Part shown: piece by piece, positions 42,018 to 50,474 of the stretch
Numbering within the stretch: the first letter of the stretch is position 1
How the letters are laid out: each line of letters begins with the position of its first letter
IMG/VR virus record: IMGVR_UViG_3300032285_004475
Location: 1-51,326 of that record
Length of the DNA stretch: 51,326 nucleotides
Direction: 5' to 3' (one strand)
Source: a virus
Translations under genes and position numbers: made by a program
The notes under the pieces: model-generated
Databases searched by the model: none
What the model was told of the DNA's origin: nothing
What the model saw: the letters and a program-made list of their open reading frames with translations, nothing else

Positions 42018-43523
42018 TCAATTCAGAGTATAAATTAAATCTTGTGTTGGAATTTTAAACATACTTGAACTAAAAGCAACTGTTTTGTTTTTAAAAATAT
42101 AAACTTCTTTATTAATATTTGAAAAAATTAACAAGTCGGTATTGAATTTTTTAACAAAACCTTTGATTTTAATATGATAGAAACCCTCAATTACTTCCAT
42201 ATTTAAAATTGGTTTTACTTGAGCGTTTTGTATTTTATTATCAAAATTTACTGTTAAATCAGTCCCTGCAAAATCTTCTTTTGAACCCAAACTACCTACT
42301 ACAGTAGCGGTTCCCTCACCAAATTCTTGATTGATTTTTTTTGCAACATATTCCTCAAGTTGACCACCTTTATCATGTGTTCTTTTTAAAAGTTTCATAA
42401 TCTTATCAAGAGTTTTAGACCCTTTAAAAATTCTTTCACCAAAAAAACTCAGATATTCACAAAATTTATTTATTTCTTCTACTTGTTGTGAAGGTGTTAC
42501 CCCAATAAAATTTAATGTTGGTTTATTAACTTTTGTAAGTACGACATTTAAATCATCAACTAAAATTTTAAACCCAATATAATTTGTGTTTAATTTATTA
42601 ATTACAGAACGACCTGGTTGTTCTAAGTCGTAGATACCTGAAGATGAGTCTTCAGAGTATTGATTGTTTTCACGCCACTTATCAGGTAAAACTCTTTTCA
42701 ATGTATTATCAATACATCTTCTATAAGTCCAAAGAACATTTTTATTATTACTAAAAATATCTGAATAATCAGATACGTTTTCGTATAAAAGTTTTTTTTG
42801 TGAAATTGACTCGTTCAATTTTTTTTCAGTTTTTGATTTGTATAACTCGTTAACAAATTCCCAATTGATAACATCCCAAAAATTTTCAATATATTCGTCT
42901 CTTTTATTTTGGTATTTTAAATAATAAGCGTGTTCCCACAAATCTAAACCTAACAACGGAAAACCACCCTTGTTTATTATATTCATAAGTGGATTGTCCT
43001 GATTTGAGGTGGACATAACTTTCAATCTACCTGTATCGGTTAACACTAACCAACACCATCCTGAACCAAATCTTTTTCTTGAAATTTCTTCAAATTTAGT
43101 TTTGAAGTTACGATATGTCCCAAATTGTTTAACAATCTTTTCAAATACCTCACCACTTGGTTTTTGTGGGGTTGGTGATAACATCTTCCAAAACAATGCG
43201 TGGTTAAATGCTCCACCTGCGTTGTTTCTTATTGTTGTATTATATTTTGAAATTTGTTTAACAATATTTTCTAATTCAACATCACCATAATCTTTTTTAC
43301 GAAGAGCTGAATTTAATTTTTTAACATACCCTTTGTAATGTTTCTGATAGTGAAACTTCATTGTTTCAGGGTCAATAAATCTTCTTAATGATGCGTAACC
43401 ATAAGGTAATTTATCAATACCTATGGTTTTCATTTCGTTAATAAAAAATTTGGTTTCAGGTTGAGTTTCCTCACCTAATATACGACTAACTAATGACTCT
43501 GATACTAAATTTAACGATTTCAT
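42018..43523 (-). CDS. Fusion: Mn-type superoxide dismutase plus PD-(D/E)XK-like domain
   Basis: A 501-aa protein. Residues 35-230 are a full Fe/Mn superoxide dismutase: ligands H58, H108 (GGAFNHALFW), D194 and H198 (LDLWEHAYY) are all present, with GSGWCWLVL. Gly104 and Gln175 (STSNQDNPLM) sit where manganese enzymes have Gly and Gln. Residues about 240-501 are new: E390/E391 in KGGQLEEYVAKKI, D422 in AGTDLTV, and Q435-x-K437 (NAQVKP) follow the E...D...(E/Q)xK order of a PD-(D/E)XK nuclease. A 34-residue leader precedes SOD. A late element lies 5 nt upstream. Virion or late-infection protection from superoxide with DNA binding or cutting is possible; the nuclease call is moderate. Confidence 0.82.
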   Translation of the reverse strand: MKSLNLVSESLVSRILGEETQPETKFFINEMKTIGIDKLPYGYASLRRFIDPETMKFHYQKHYKGYVKKLNSALRKKDYGDVELENIVKQISKYNTTIRNNAGGAFNHALFWKMLSPTPQKPSGEVFEKIVKQFGTYRNFKTKFEEISRKRFGSGWCWLVLTDTGRLKVMSTSNQDNPLMNIINKGGFPLLGLDLWEHAYYLKYQNKRDEYIENFWDVINWEFVNELYKSKTEKKLNESISQKKLLYENVSDYSDIFSNNKNVLWTYRRCIDNTLKRVLPDKWRENNQYSEDSSSGIYDLEQPGRSVINKLNTNYIGFKILVDDLNVVLTKVNKPTLNFIGVTPSQQVEEINKFCEYLSFFGERIFKGSKTLDKIMKLLKRTHDKGGQLEEYVAKKINQEFGEGTATVVGSLGSKEDFAGTDLTVNFDNKIQNAQVKPILNMEVIEGFYHIKIKGFVKKFNTDLLIFSNINKEVYIFKNKTVAFSSSMFKIPTQDLIYTLN

Positions 43524-43527
43524 TAAT

Positions 43528-43535
43528 TATAAATA
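43528..43535 (-). promoter_or_regulatory. TATTTATA late-type promoter element
   Basis: Minus-strand TATTTATA about 5 nt before the ATG of the SOD-fusion gene; it sits right after the helicase stop codon. Confidence 0.6.
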
Positions 43536-43536
43536 C

Positions 43537-45297
43537 TTACTTACTATTGATTTCGTTAAGTATTTGTTCAACAATATCTACAGAATTTTCATCTACATCA
43601 CCCATAACTGTACCAATAATCTGTTTCTTCTTTATAAGAATGTCGTAGATAACACCTTCGATTGTATTTTCAAATAGTGGATAGTATATCGAAACTGAAT
43701 TTTTTTGTCCGTATCTGTACGCTCTATCTTCGGCCTGACTATGTTCTGCGGGTACAAATGATAAGTCGTTCATAATAACGGCTTCACCTGCAGTTAGTGT
43801 TAATCCAACACCCGCAGCTTTCATATTACCACAGAAAACTTGTATTTTATCACTCTCTTGGAACTTGTCAACAGCATCCTGTCTTGCAGGTTTTGTTGTT
43901 GACCCATCTAAATAAACAGATTTCTTACCAAAGTGTTCATGTATTTTTTTAAGTGGTTCAGTAAAGTTACTAAAAATAATAACTTTTTTACCTTGTTCAA
44001 TTATGTTTTCGGCGAGTTCAATTGTAATTGATATTTTTTCTTCAGCGATTACTTGTCTTACTTTCATAAGTTTAGAAAACTGAACTGAAAGTGATTTTGA
44101 CTCGTCTTGTCTGTTGTTATACCAATCATAATATTCACCCATCAATCCCTCGTATAATCTTGATTTCAAACGAAGATAAACAGGAGTCATAATTTTTTCA
44201 GGTAAATCTGAAACATCAGTTTTTAATCTTCTTAAAATTTGACGTGATGTTCTTTCCCTTAATTCTTCTAAATTGGACGCTCCTGTAACATTCCAAATCT
44301 TTTTACCACCAACTCTAAACTGATATCCTCCACAATATCTAATTGCGTATGCTTGCCAGTTCTGACTCACAGGACTATCAATAAGTTTTAAAATATTATA
44401 ATAATTCATTGGACGAGAAGTCATAGGAGTTCCTGTTAACAACCAAAGTTTCTTAATGTTTTTGGTTACATCCATTATAATCTTTGTTCTTTGGGCTTGA
44501 GCATTCGAAACATAATGTGCCTCATCAATAACAACCAAATCAAATTTTGAATTAAGAATTATTGAATTGTTTTTATCCTTTGGGTCGTGGAAGTTTTTAA
44601 GAATATCGTAGTTAACAATTACATAATCGGATTGTTCAAACTTCTTACCTTCACAGATATAAACTGATTTATCTGTATAATTTTTAATTTCCCTTTCCCA
44701 ATTTATTTTAAGTGACGCTGGACAAATAATTAAAACTTTATTGGCACCACTTTCTAACGACGCAATTACTGTAGATGTCGTCTTACCAAGACCCATGTCA
44801 TCGGCTAAAATGAACTTATCATTTTTTAATAACTTTTCTATTGCTTCTTTTTGGTGTGCAAGTGGAGGTCGGTTTTCATATTTTGTATAATCAACGTCAA
44901 CTAAGTTTTCAGTGTATTGTTTAATAACCGCAGCTTTCGGTATCCAAAAATCGTGAATAGTTTCACCACTAAAAATTTTACCCCAAATATGATATGATTT
45001 ATCTTTTTCGACTAAAATTTTTTCAACATAAACTTTGTCAGGTTCTTTAATGAAAGGATTATCGGCAACAAGTTTTTGTGAAAAGTATGAATCAATTTCA
45101 ACCCATTTCTTGGCAACTTTTGGAACTACTGTATTGAAATCGATTATATAATCACACTGAGCCCTAGTTGGAACATATTTTTTATTGGTTTCAATCTGTT
45201 TTTTTAACTTTAAGATATAGTTATTTGAGCCTTGATAATTTTCAAGGATGGAGATTGCTCTTTGTTCTACACTTAAATGTCCTGATTCAGTAGTCAA
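43537..45297 (-). CDS. SNF2-family DNA helicase/translocase
   Basis: A 586-aa superfamily 2 ATPase. DDMGLGKTT (166-174) is the Walker A, VIDEAH (256-261) motif II, LTGTPMTSRP (287-296) motif III, and the C-terminal lobe has AGVGLTLTAGEAVIM and AEDRAYRYGQ, the SNF2 motifs V and VI. It is like SMARCAL1/HARP-type annealing helicases, which in phages may act in fork repair and recombination next to UvsW-type enzymes. The first 140 residues are a unique domain. The start is a TTG at 45297; no ATG lies before the conserved core. It is divergent from the tail gene at 45355. Confidence 0.9.
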   Translation of the reverse strand: MTTESGHLSVEQRAISILENYQGSNNYILKLKKQIETNKKYVPTRAQCDYIIDFNTVVPKVAKKWVEIDSYFSQKLVADNPFIKEPDKVYVEKILVEKDKSYHIWGKIFSGETIHDFWIPKAAVIKQYTENLVDVDYTKYENRPPLAHQKEAIEKLLKNDKFILADDMGLGKTTSTVIASLESGANKVLIICPASLKINWEREIKNYTDKSVYICEGKKFEQSDYVIVNYDILKNFHDPKDKNNSIILNSKFDLVVIDEAHYVSNAQAQRTKIIMDVTKNIKKLWLLTGTPMTSRPMNYYNILKLIDSPVSQNWQAYAIRYCGGYQFRVGGKKIWNVTGASNLEELRERTSRQILRRLKTDVSDLPEKIMTPVYLRLKSRLYEGLMGEYYDWYNNRQDESKSLSVQFSKLMKVRQVIAEEKISITIELAENIIEQGKKVIIFSNFTEPLKKIHEHFGKKSVYLDGSTTKPARQDAVDKFQESDKIQVFCGNMKAAGVGLTLTAGEAVIMNDLSFVPAEHSQAEDRAYRYGQKNSVSIYYPLFENTIEGVIYDILIKKKQIIGTVMGDVDENSVDIVEQILNEINSK

Positions 45298-45343
45298 AAT
45301 CTTACTATTGTATATACAACTATAATAATAATCAAAAAAGAAA

Positions 45344-45350
45344 TATTTAT
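45344..45350 (+). promoter_or_regulatory. TATTTAT late-type promoter element
   Basis: TATTTAT 4 nt before the ATG at 45355, one of the closest spacings in the window. Confidence 0.6.
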
Positions 45351-45354
45351 CAAT

Positions 45355-45870
45355 ATGACAAACAGAATAGTTCCAATTACACGATTAGGTAAATTTTTCG
45401 GAGGGGAAGATTACAATTTGGATATCAACATGGGTAGAGAGTGGTTAGAGGGTGATATGAACTTTACTCTTATATTATATAAAGTAGATAAAAAGAAAAC
45501 AAATGTTGATGATGTCTACGGTGAAGCTCAAGAAGACGGAATTAAATTTTTGCCACCTGTTGAGTTTAAAGCGTTTTTACAAATTGTTGCACCTGAAAAT
45601 AAATTTCTTGGAACAAGTAAGATTAATCAGTTAGAGCCAGGAAATGCAAGAATATCTGTATACCAATCACATCTTGATGAATTAGACATTGATATTGAAT
45701 ATGGTGATTATATTGCTTATTACGAAACTGAAAGTAGAGTTAGATATTATGTTGTAAATAATGATGGACGTGTTGTTTCAGATAATAAACATACTTACGC
45801 AGGGTACAAACCATTTTATAGAACAATAAATGCATCTCCTGTGATGGAAAACGAATTTAGAGGATTATAA
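45355..45870 (+). CDS. Putative neck/tail-completion protein
   Basis: A 171-aa all-beta protein: LGKFFGGEDYNLDINMGREWL, NVDDVYGEAQEDGIKFLPPVEFKAF near 55-79, IEYGDYIAYYETESRVRYYVVNNDGRV near 118-145. Such VYGE...PPV-type stretches are common in neck or tail-joining proteins of T4-like phages (gp14 region). It sits directly before the 359-aa gene and near the sheath. Not firmly recognised; late structural role likely. Confidence 0.55.
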   Translation: MTNRIVPITRLGKFFGGEDYNLDINMGREWLEGDMNFTLILYKVDKKKTNVDDVYGEAQEDGIKFLPPVEFKAFLQIVAPENKFLGTSKINQLEPGNARISVYQSHLDELDIDIEYGDYIAYYETESRVRYYVVNNDGRVVSDNKHTYAGYKPFYRTINASPVMENEFRGL

Positions 45871-46949
45871 TGGCAATACCGAAAATTAAAAAAACTTTAC
45901 CTCTTACATATCCACCTATTGGTTATGAAAGAAGATTGGAACTTCTTGAAGATATCAATAAGGATGGAACTTATTTGCCCAAATCTATTTTACATGAGGA
46001 CTTAGACAGAGGGTTTTTAGATTTTGTTAAGAATGATTTAAAAACTGTTGTTAGTGGTAAGTTAGTTAAAGTCGTGGATATTTTAATGACCACTCAAAAC
46101 TGGGCTCAGTTTACACAAACTTGGGATTTTAACAACATTGATAAAAATGTTGAACCACCAATTATTACTACGGTAAGAACACCTGAAGTAAAATTTGGTA
46201 CGTTACCATCATTAAAGTATAACATCCCAAATAGAAAACAATTTTATTATGCTGCAGTTCCTACCTGGGATGGACAAAGAAAAGGTATGGACATTTATAC
46301 TATTCCACAACCAGTTCCTGTTGATATAAAATATTCTGTTAAAATTGTTTGTAACAGAATGAGGGAATTAAATAAATTTAATCAAATTGTTATTGAAAAA
46401 TTTGCATCAAGACAAGCTTATACAAAAATAAAAGGACATTACATTCCTATTACTTTAGACGAAATTTCAGATGAATCTGTTATGGATGTTGAAAAAAGAA
46501 GGTACTACATCCAATCTTATGCATTTACTTTACAAGGATTTTTAAGTGATGAAGAAGAATACCAAGTTAAACCTGCAATTAGTAGAAGTTTAATTATGGT
46601 GGAATTGGATAATAGAAAGAAAAAAGTTAAAAAGAAAGTACAACCAAATCTGTATTTTAATTACCCTAATTCATCTAATCCTGACCAATACCAATTTAAT
46701 GCTAATTATCCTGTAGGGATTACTGAATATACTCAAACTTTTGATTATACCGCAAACGTTAGAGTTGAGGGTAGTCAAAATATAACGTCATACCAAATTT
46801 ATATTAATGGATTATTTTATGGTGATAATTCAACTCAGTTGTTAACAGGTTATATACAAGTTAACAGTGGTGATGAATTAACAATTACTGTTGTTAAGAC
46901 AAATGGAAGTTTGGAAAGCTCTCTAACGTTAGTTTCAACTATACTTTAA
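45870..46949 (+). CDS. Putative tail terminator / sheath-completion protein (gp15-like)
   Basis: A 359-aa protein; its ATG overlaps the previous stop by one base. The core, YTIPQPVPVDIKYSVKIVCNRMRELNKFNQIVIEKFASRQAY and ITLDEISDESVMDVEKRRYYIQSYAFTLQGFL (roughly residues 145-230), looks like a tail-terminator fold. The last 90 residues are a Ser/Thr-rich beta domain (VGITEYTQTFDYTANVRVEG...TITVVKTNGSLESSL), which the T4 protein lacks. Order (neck, this gene, sheath) fits T4 gp14-gp15-gp18. Its stop overlaps the RHH-like gene in TTAA. Confidence 0.6.
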   Translation: MAIPKIKKTLPLTYPPIGYERRLELLEDINKDGTYLPKSILHEDLDRGFLDFVKNDLKTVVSGKLVKVVDILMTTQNWAQFTQTWDFNNIDKNVEPPIITTVRTPEVKFGTLPSLKYNIPNRKQFYYAAVPTWDGQRKGMDIYTIPQPVPVDIKYSVKIVCNRMRELNKFNQIVIEKFASRQAYTKIKGHYIPITLDEISDESVMDVEKRRYYIQSYAFTLQGFLSDEEEYQVKPAISRSLIMVELDNRKKKVKKKVQPNLYFNYPNSSNPDQYQFNANYPVGITEYTQTFDYTANVRVEGSQNITSYQIYINGLFYGDNSTQLLTGYIQVNSGDELTITVVKTNGSLESSLTLVSTIL

Positions 46950-47095
46950 TTTTCACCGTAAATGTCTTTTTTTTCTGAACAAGTATCAGTAATTAATTTT
47001 TCTAAAAACTTATGAATTTTGTAACCATGTTTGTTACAGTAGTTTTTTAAGATTTCGTGACTCTCAGGTGATATTTTGATGTTCTTAATTTTCAA
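46946..47095 (-). CDS. Small ribbon-helix-helix-like protein
   Basis: A 49-aa protein if the TTG at 47095 is used: IKNIKISPESHEILKNYCNKHGYKIHKFLEKLITDTC is the strand-helix-helix pattern of RHH regulators. The frame is open upstream to a TTG at 47173, but that would place the start inside the sheath promoter. The 47095 start lies 35 nt after a minus-strand TATTTAT (47137-47131), the same distance as at the sheath gene. It may regulate the divergent sheath region. Confidence 0.55.
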   Translation of the reverse strand: MKIKNIKISPESHEILKNYCNKHGYKIHKFLEKLITDTCSEKKDIYGEN

Positions 47096-47130
47096 GGTAG
47101 AAAAAAGGTAGAATTTATTCCTACTGTTTG

Positions 47131-47137
47131 ATAAATA
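47131..47137 (-). promoter_or_regulatory. TATTTAT late-type promoter element
   Basis: Minus-strand TATTTAT 35 nt before the proposed TTG start of the RHH-like gene. Confidence 0.45.
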
Positions 47138-47173
47138 GTTGTTTAATGTATTAGTTTTTGAATAAAAAGACAA

Positions 47174-47180
47174 TATTTAT
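47174..47180 (+). promoter_or_regulatory. TATTTAT late-type promoter element
   Basis: TATTTAT 35 nt before the sheath ATG, giving this gene a real 5' leader, unlike most others with the motif. Confidence 0.55.
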
Positions 47181-47215
47181 CAATAAATAAATTTTCAAAA
47201 ACATTTAAAATAAAA

Positions 47216-50200
47216 ATGGCAACATCAAACAAAGTTTTCGTCTCACCTGGTGTATATACATCAGAAAGAGATTTATCTTTTGTTTCACAAAGTGTTGGGA
47301 TTACCACGTTGGGTATAGCTGGGGAAACCTTAAAAGGTCCGGCTTTTGAACCAATCTTCATCACAAGTTATGGAGAGTTTGAAACCTATTTCGGTGGTAC
47401 TACTCCTGAAAAATTTGTGAACACACAAATCCCAAAATATGAAGCAGCATATATTGCTAAATCATATCTTCAACAATCTAACCAATTGTTTGTGACAAGA
47501 ATCTTAGGATTATCAGGTTATGACGCAGGACCATCTTGGTCTATATCAACTGTTGCAAATGTTAATTGTAATACCGTAGCACTTACAGGTACTCCAACAA
47601 CATTTACAGCTTATTTCACAGGAACAACAGCATCAACTGCTTCAGTTACTTTCTTCGGATTACCTGCAGGAATTGTAAATGCAACAACTCCTTATACTAC
47701 TTATAGCGGAGGAAGTTCAACAATTTACGCTCAATTACAGAGTCAAATTTTTGGTGTAATTTCATCACCATCTAGTTCAGGTAATTCAATTACTTACTTT
47801 GGTCCTGTATCGGGAGCACAAGTTACTGCAAATATCGCGGCTGGTTATACTGCGTCGACTAACGTATTTGGAGTTGACTCAATAAGTGCAACAAGCATTA
47901 ATTATTGTTCAGAGTTAAATGATGTGTGGTATTATGCGACCTTTACTCCTCCAACATCAGGTGAAAACTATAATGGTTATTCATTCTACAATACTGTAAC
48001 AACATTTACAGGTTCAAGTGGAACATACGGTGGGGTTATAAGTGGTAAAATTTACAACTTTTCAGGTTTAACTTACTCAGGTTATAATAACTTAGTTGTA
48101 GCAACTTTACGTTCAAGAGGTATTTCAAATTATTCTTCAACACAACATGGTCCTGACTATCAAGTAACAGGAACTTCATTAGTGAAAATGATTTGTACTG
48201 GTTCTTATTCAGGAGTGACTAAAAATCCATTTAGTACGTTTTTAGTTTCAGGTTTAACTTATACTAATACTCCATTCCAATTTGAGACATCATTCCAAGC
48301 GTCAAACGCTAATTACATTTCTAAAGTGTTTGGTGTAGAAAACTTCGCAAAAGACAGAACTGAAGTTCCGTTGTTTGTTGAAGAACGTTACCCAACATTA
48401 TTAAACTATGGTTATAACAAAGGTTATATTCGTGGTTTGAATTGTAATTTAATTTCTTTGCCTCAAGCAAGAAATAATGATACAACATCTATTGGTTTTT
48501 ATCTTGAAAAATATCAGACACCTGAATCACCTTGGGTTGTTTCTGAATTACGTGGTAACTTAGTTTATAGATTATTTAAAGTTTATACAATCGCTGATGG
48601 TAACGCTGCAAACACAGAAGTTAAAGTATCGATTGCTAATATATCTTTCAATAACGGAACATTTGACCTTATTATTCGTGATTTCTTTGACACAGATGCA
48701 AATCCTGTTGTTTTGGAAAAATTCACAAACTGTAGTATGGACCCAGCGGAAAATAACTATGTGGCTAAAAAAGTAGGTTCATCTGATGGTGAATACGCTG
48801 TAATGTCAAAATACATTTTTGTTGAGGTAAATGAAGAAGCACCTGTAGATGCACTTCCTTGTGGATTTGAAGGTTTTGTAACAAGAACTTACACAGGTGG
48901 TAAATCACCATTCCAAATCTTCAAGACAAAGTATGACTATCCTGGTGAAGTTATTTATAACCCTCCATTTGGCACTGCATCTAATGGTTCTAATAGTACC
49001 ACAAGTTCAGGTGACAATGTAAGAAAAACTTACTTAGGTATTTCTTCGGCGGTAGCGTTTTCATCAGATGCACCTGGTTATGACCCTGACTTCTTCCAAT
49101 ATAAAGGGATGCCAAATCCAAATTCAGCAACTTGTACCGAACCGTCACACGTATACTGGCCAAACGTTACAAGAGGTTTCCACATGGATTCAGGAGCAAC
49201 GGCAGTTACAATTGCTAACCTTTACCAAAACAGTGGTCAGACAGCGTTTGATGTTGGAGCTGGTTCATTTAGTTCTGAACCTACATCACAAACAAATCCA
49301 TATTACTTCTTATACTCTCGTAAGTTTACATTTGTTGTTCAAGCAGGATTTGACGGATGGGATATATACAGAGAATATAGAACAAATGCTGACAGATTCC
49401 GTTTAGGAAATACAGGATACAAACAAGGAGCTCTATCTTGTGCACCGTACACAGACGCAACAGGATGGGGAGCATTTAAACAAATCACAGTTGGTGACAA
49501 CACAGTTGATTACGCAAATACTGACTACTACGCATACTTGTTAGGTGTACAATCATTTGCAAATCCTGAAATAACAAATATCAATGTTCTTGTAACACCT
49601 GGTGTTGACTATGTTAATAACAGTGATTTAGTTTCTGCAACAATTGATATTGTTGAAAACGACAGAGCGGATTCAATCTACGTTTGTACAACTCCTGACT
49701 TTAGCTTGTTACAACCATCAACTTCAATGGATAATTTAATTTACCCACAAGAATCTGTTGATAACTTAGAAAATACAGGAATTGACTCTAACTACACTGC
49801 TACTTACTACCCATGGGTTCTTACTCGTGATACAGTAAACAATACACAAATCTATATTCCAGCAACTGCTGAAGTTACAAGAAACTTAGCTTTAACTGAC
49901 AATATAGCGTTCCCATGGTTCGCAACTGCGGGTTACACAAGAGGTATTGTAAACGCAATCAGAGCAAGAAAGAGATTAACTCAAGAAGATAGAGATACTC
50001 TTTACAAGGGAAGAATTAACCCAATCGCAACTTTTAACGACGTTGGAACTGTTATTTGGGGTAACAAAACTCTTCAAATTAGAGAGTCAGCTCTTGACAG
50101 AATTAATGTAAGAAGATTGTTGTTACAAGCTCGTAAGTTGATTTCAGCAGTAGCCGTAAGATTATTGTTTGAACAAAACGACAACTTAGTAAGACAACAG

Positions 50201-50407
50201 TTCTTAGACTCAGTTAACCCAATCTTAGATTCAATTCGTAGAGACAGAGGTTTATATGACTTCAGAGTTACTGTTCAAAACACACCTGAAGACTTAGATG
50301 CTAACCAATTAGTAGGTAAGATTTATATTAAACCAACTAAAGCTCTTGAATTCATAGATATCGAATTCTTAATCACTCCTACAGGAGCTTCATTCGAAAA
50401 TATCTAA
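47216..50407 (+). CDS. 18: Tail sheath protein (gp18-like), enlarged
   Basis: A 1063-aa contractile sheath subunit, against 659 residues in T4. The N-terminus SPGVYTSERDLSF and GETLKGPAFEPIFITSYGEFETYFGG (22-57) are classic. The C-terminal core is also classic: YPWVLTRDTVNNTQIYIPATAEV, INPIATFNDVGTVIWGNKTL, RINVRRLLLQARKLISAVAVRLLFEQND and FRVTVQNTPEDLDANQLVGKIYIKPTKALEFIDIEFLI. Between about 105 and 330 lies a Ser/Thr/Gly-rich insertion that probably forms outward-facing domains of the sheath. It has its own late-type element and a strong terminator, and its smooth codon use hints at high expression. Confidence 0.95.
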   Translation: MATSNKVFVSPGVYTSERDLSFVSQSVGITTLGIAGETLKGPAFEPIFITSYGEFETYFGGTTPEKFVNTQIPKYEAAYIAKSYLQQSNQLFVTRILGLSGYDAGPSWSISTVANVNCNTVALTGTPTTFTAYFTGTTASTASVTFFGLPAGIVNATTPYTTYSGGSSTIYAQLQSQIFGVISSPSSSGNSITYFGPVSGAQVTANIAAGYTASTNVFGVDSISATSINYCSELNDVWYYATFTPPTSGENYNGYSFYNTVTTFTGSSGTYGGVISGKIYNFSGLTYSGYNNLVVATLRSRGISNYSSTQHGPDYQVTGTSLVKMICTGSYSGVTKNPFSTFLVSGLTYTNTPFQFETSFQASNANYISKVFGVENFAKDRTEVPLFVEERYPTLLNYGYNKGYIRGLNCNLISLPQARNNDTTSIGFYLEKYQTPESPWVVSELRGNLVYRLFKVYTIADGNAANTEVKVSIANISFNNGTFDLIIRDFFDTDANPVVLEKFTNCSMDPAENNYVAKKVGSSDGEYAVMSKYIFVEVNEEAPVDALPCGFEGFVTRTYTGGKSPFQIFKTKYDYPGEVIYNPPFGTASNGSNSTTSSGDNVRKTYLGISSAVAFSSDAPGYDPDFFQYKGMPNPNSATCTEPSHVYWPNVTRGFHMDSGATAVTIANLYQNSGQTAFDVGAGSFSSEPTSQTNPYYFLYSRKFTFVVQAGFDGWDIYREYRTNADRFRLGNTGYKQGALSCAPYTDATGWGAFKQITVGDNTVDYANTDYYAYLLGVQSFANPEITNINVLVTPGVDYVNNSDLVSATIDIVENDRADSIYVCTTPDFSLLQPSTSMDNLIYPQESVDNLENTGIDSNYTATYYPWVLTRDTVNNTQIYIPATAEVTRNLALTDNIAFPWFATAGYTRGIVNAIRARKRLTQEDRDTLYKGRINPIATFNDVGTVIWGNKTLQIRESALDRINVRRLLLQARKLISAVAVRLLFEQNDNLVRQQFLDSVNPILDSIRRDRGLYDFRVTVQNTPEDLDANQLVGKIYIKPTKALEFIDIEFLITPTGASFENI

Positions 50408-50424
50408 TCAACGATAAAATAATT

Positions 50425-50453
50425 GAAAACCCTCACGAAAGTGGGGGTTTTTA
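50425..50453 (+). terminator. Intrinsic terminator of the sheath gene
   Basis: AAAACCCTCAC and GTGGGGGTTTTT pair (one G-T) around a GAAA tetraloop, then T-run, starting 17 nt after the sheath stop. Confidence 0.9.
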
Positions 50454-50463
50454 TTTTACATAA

Positions 50464-50471
50464 TATTTATA
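50464..50471 (+). promoter_or_regulatory. TATTTATA late-type promoter element
   Basis: TATTTATA about 4 nt before the ATG at 50475, immediately after the sheath terminator. Confidence 0.6.
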
Positions 50472-50474
50472 GAT

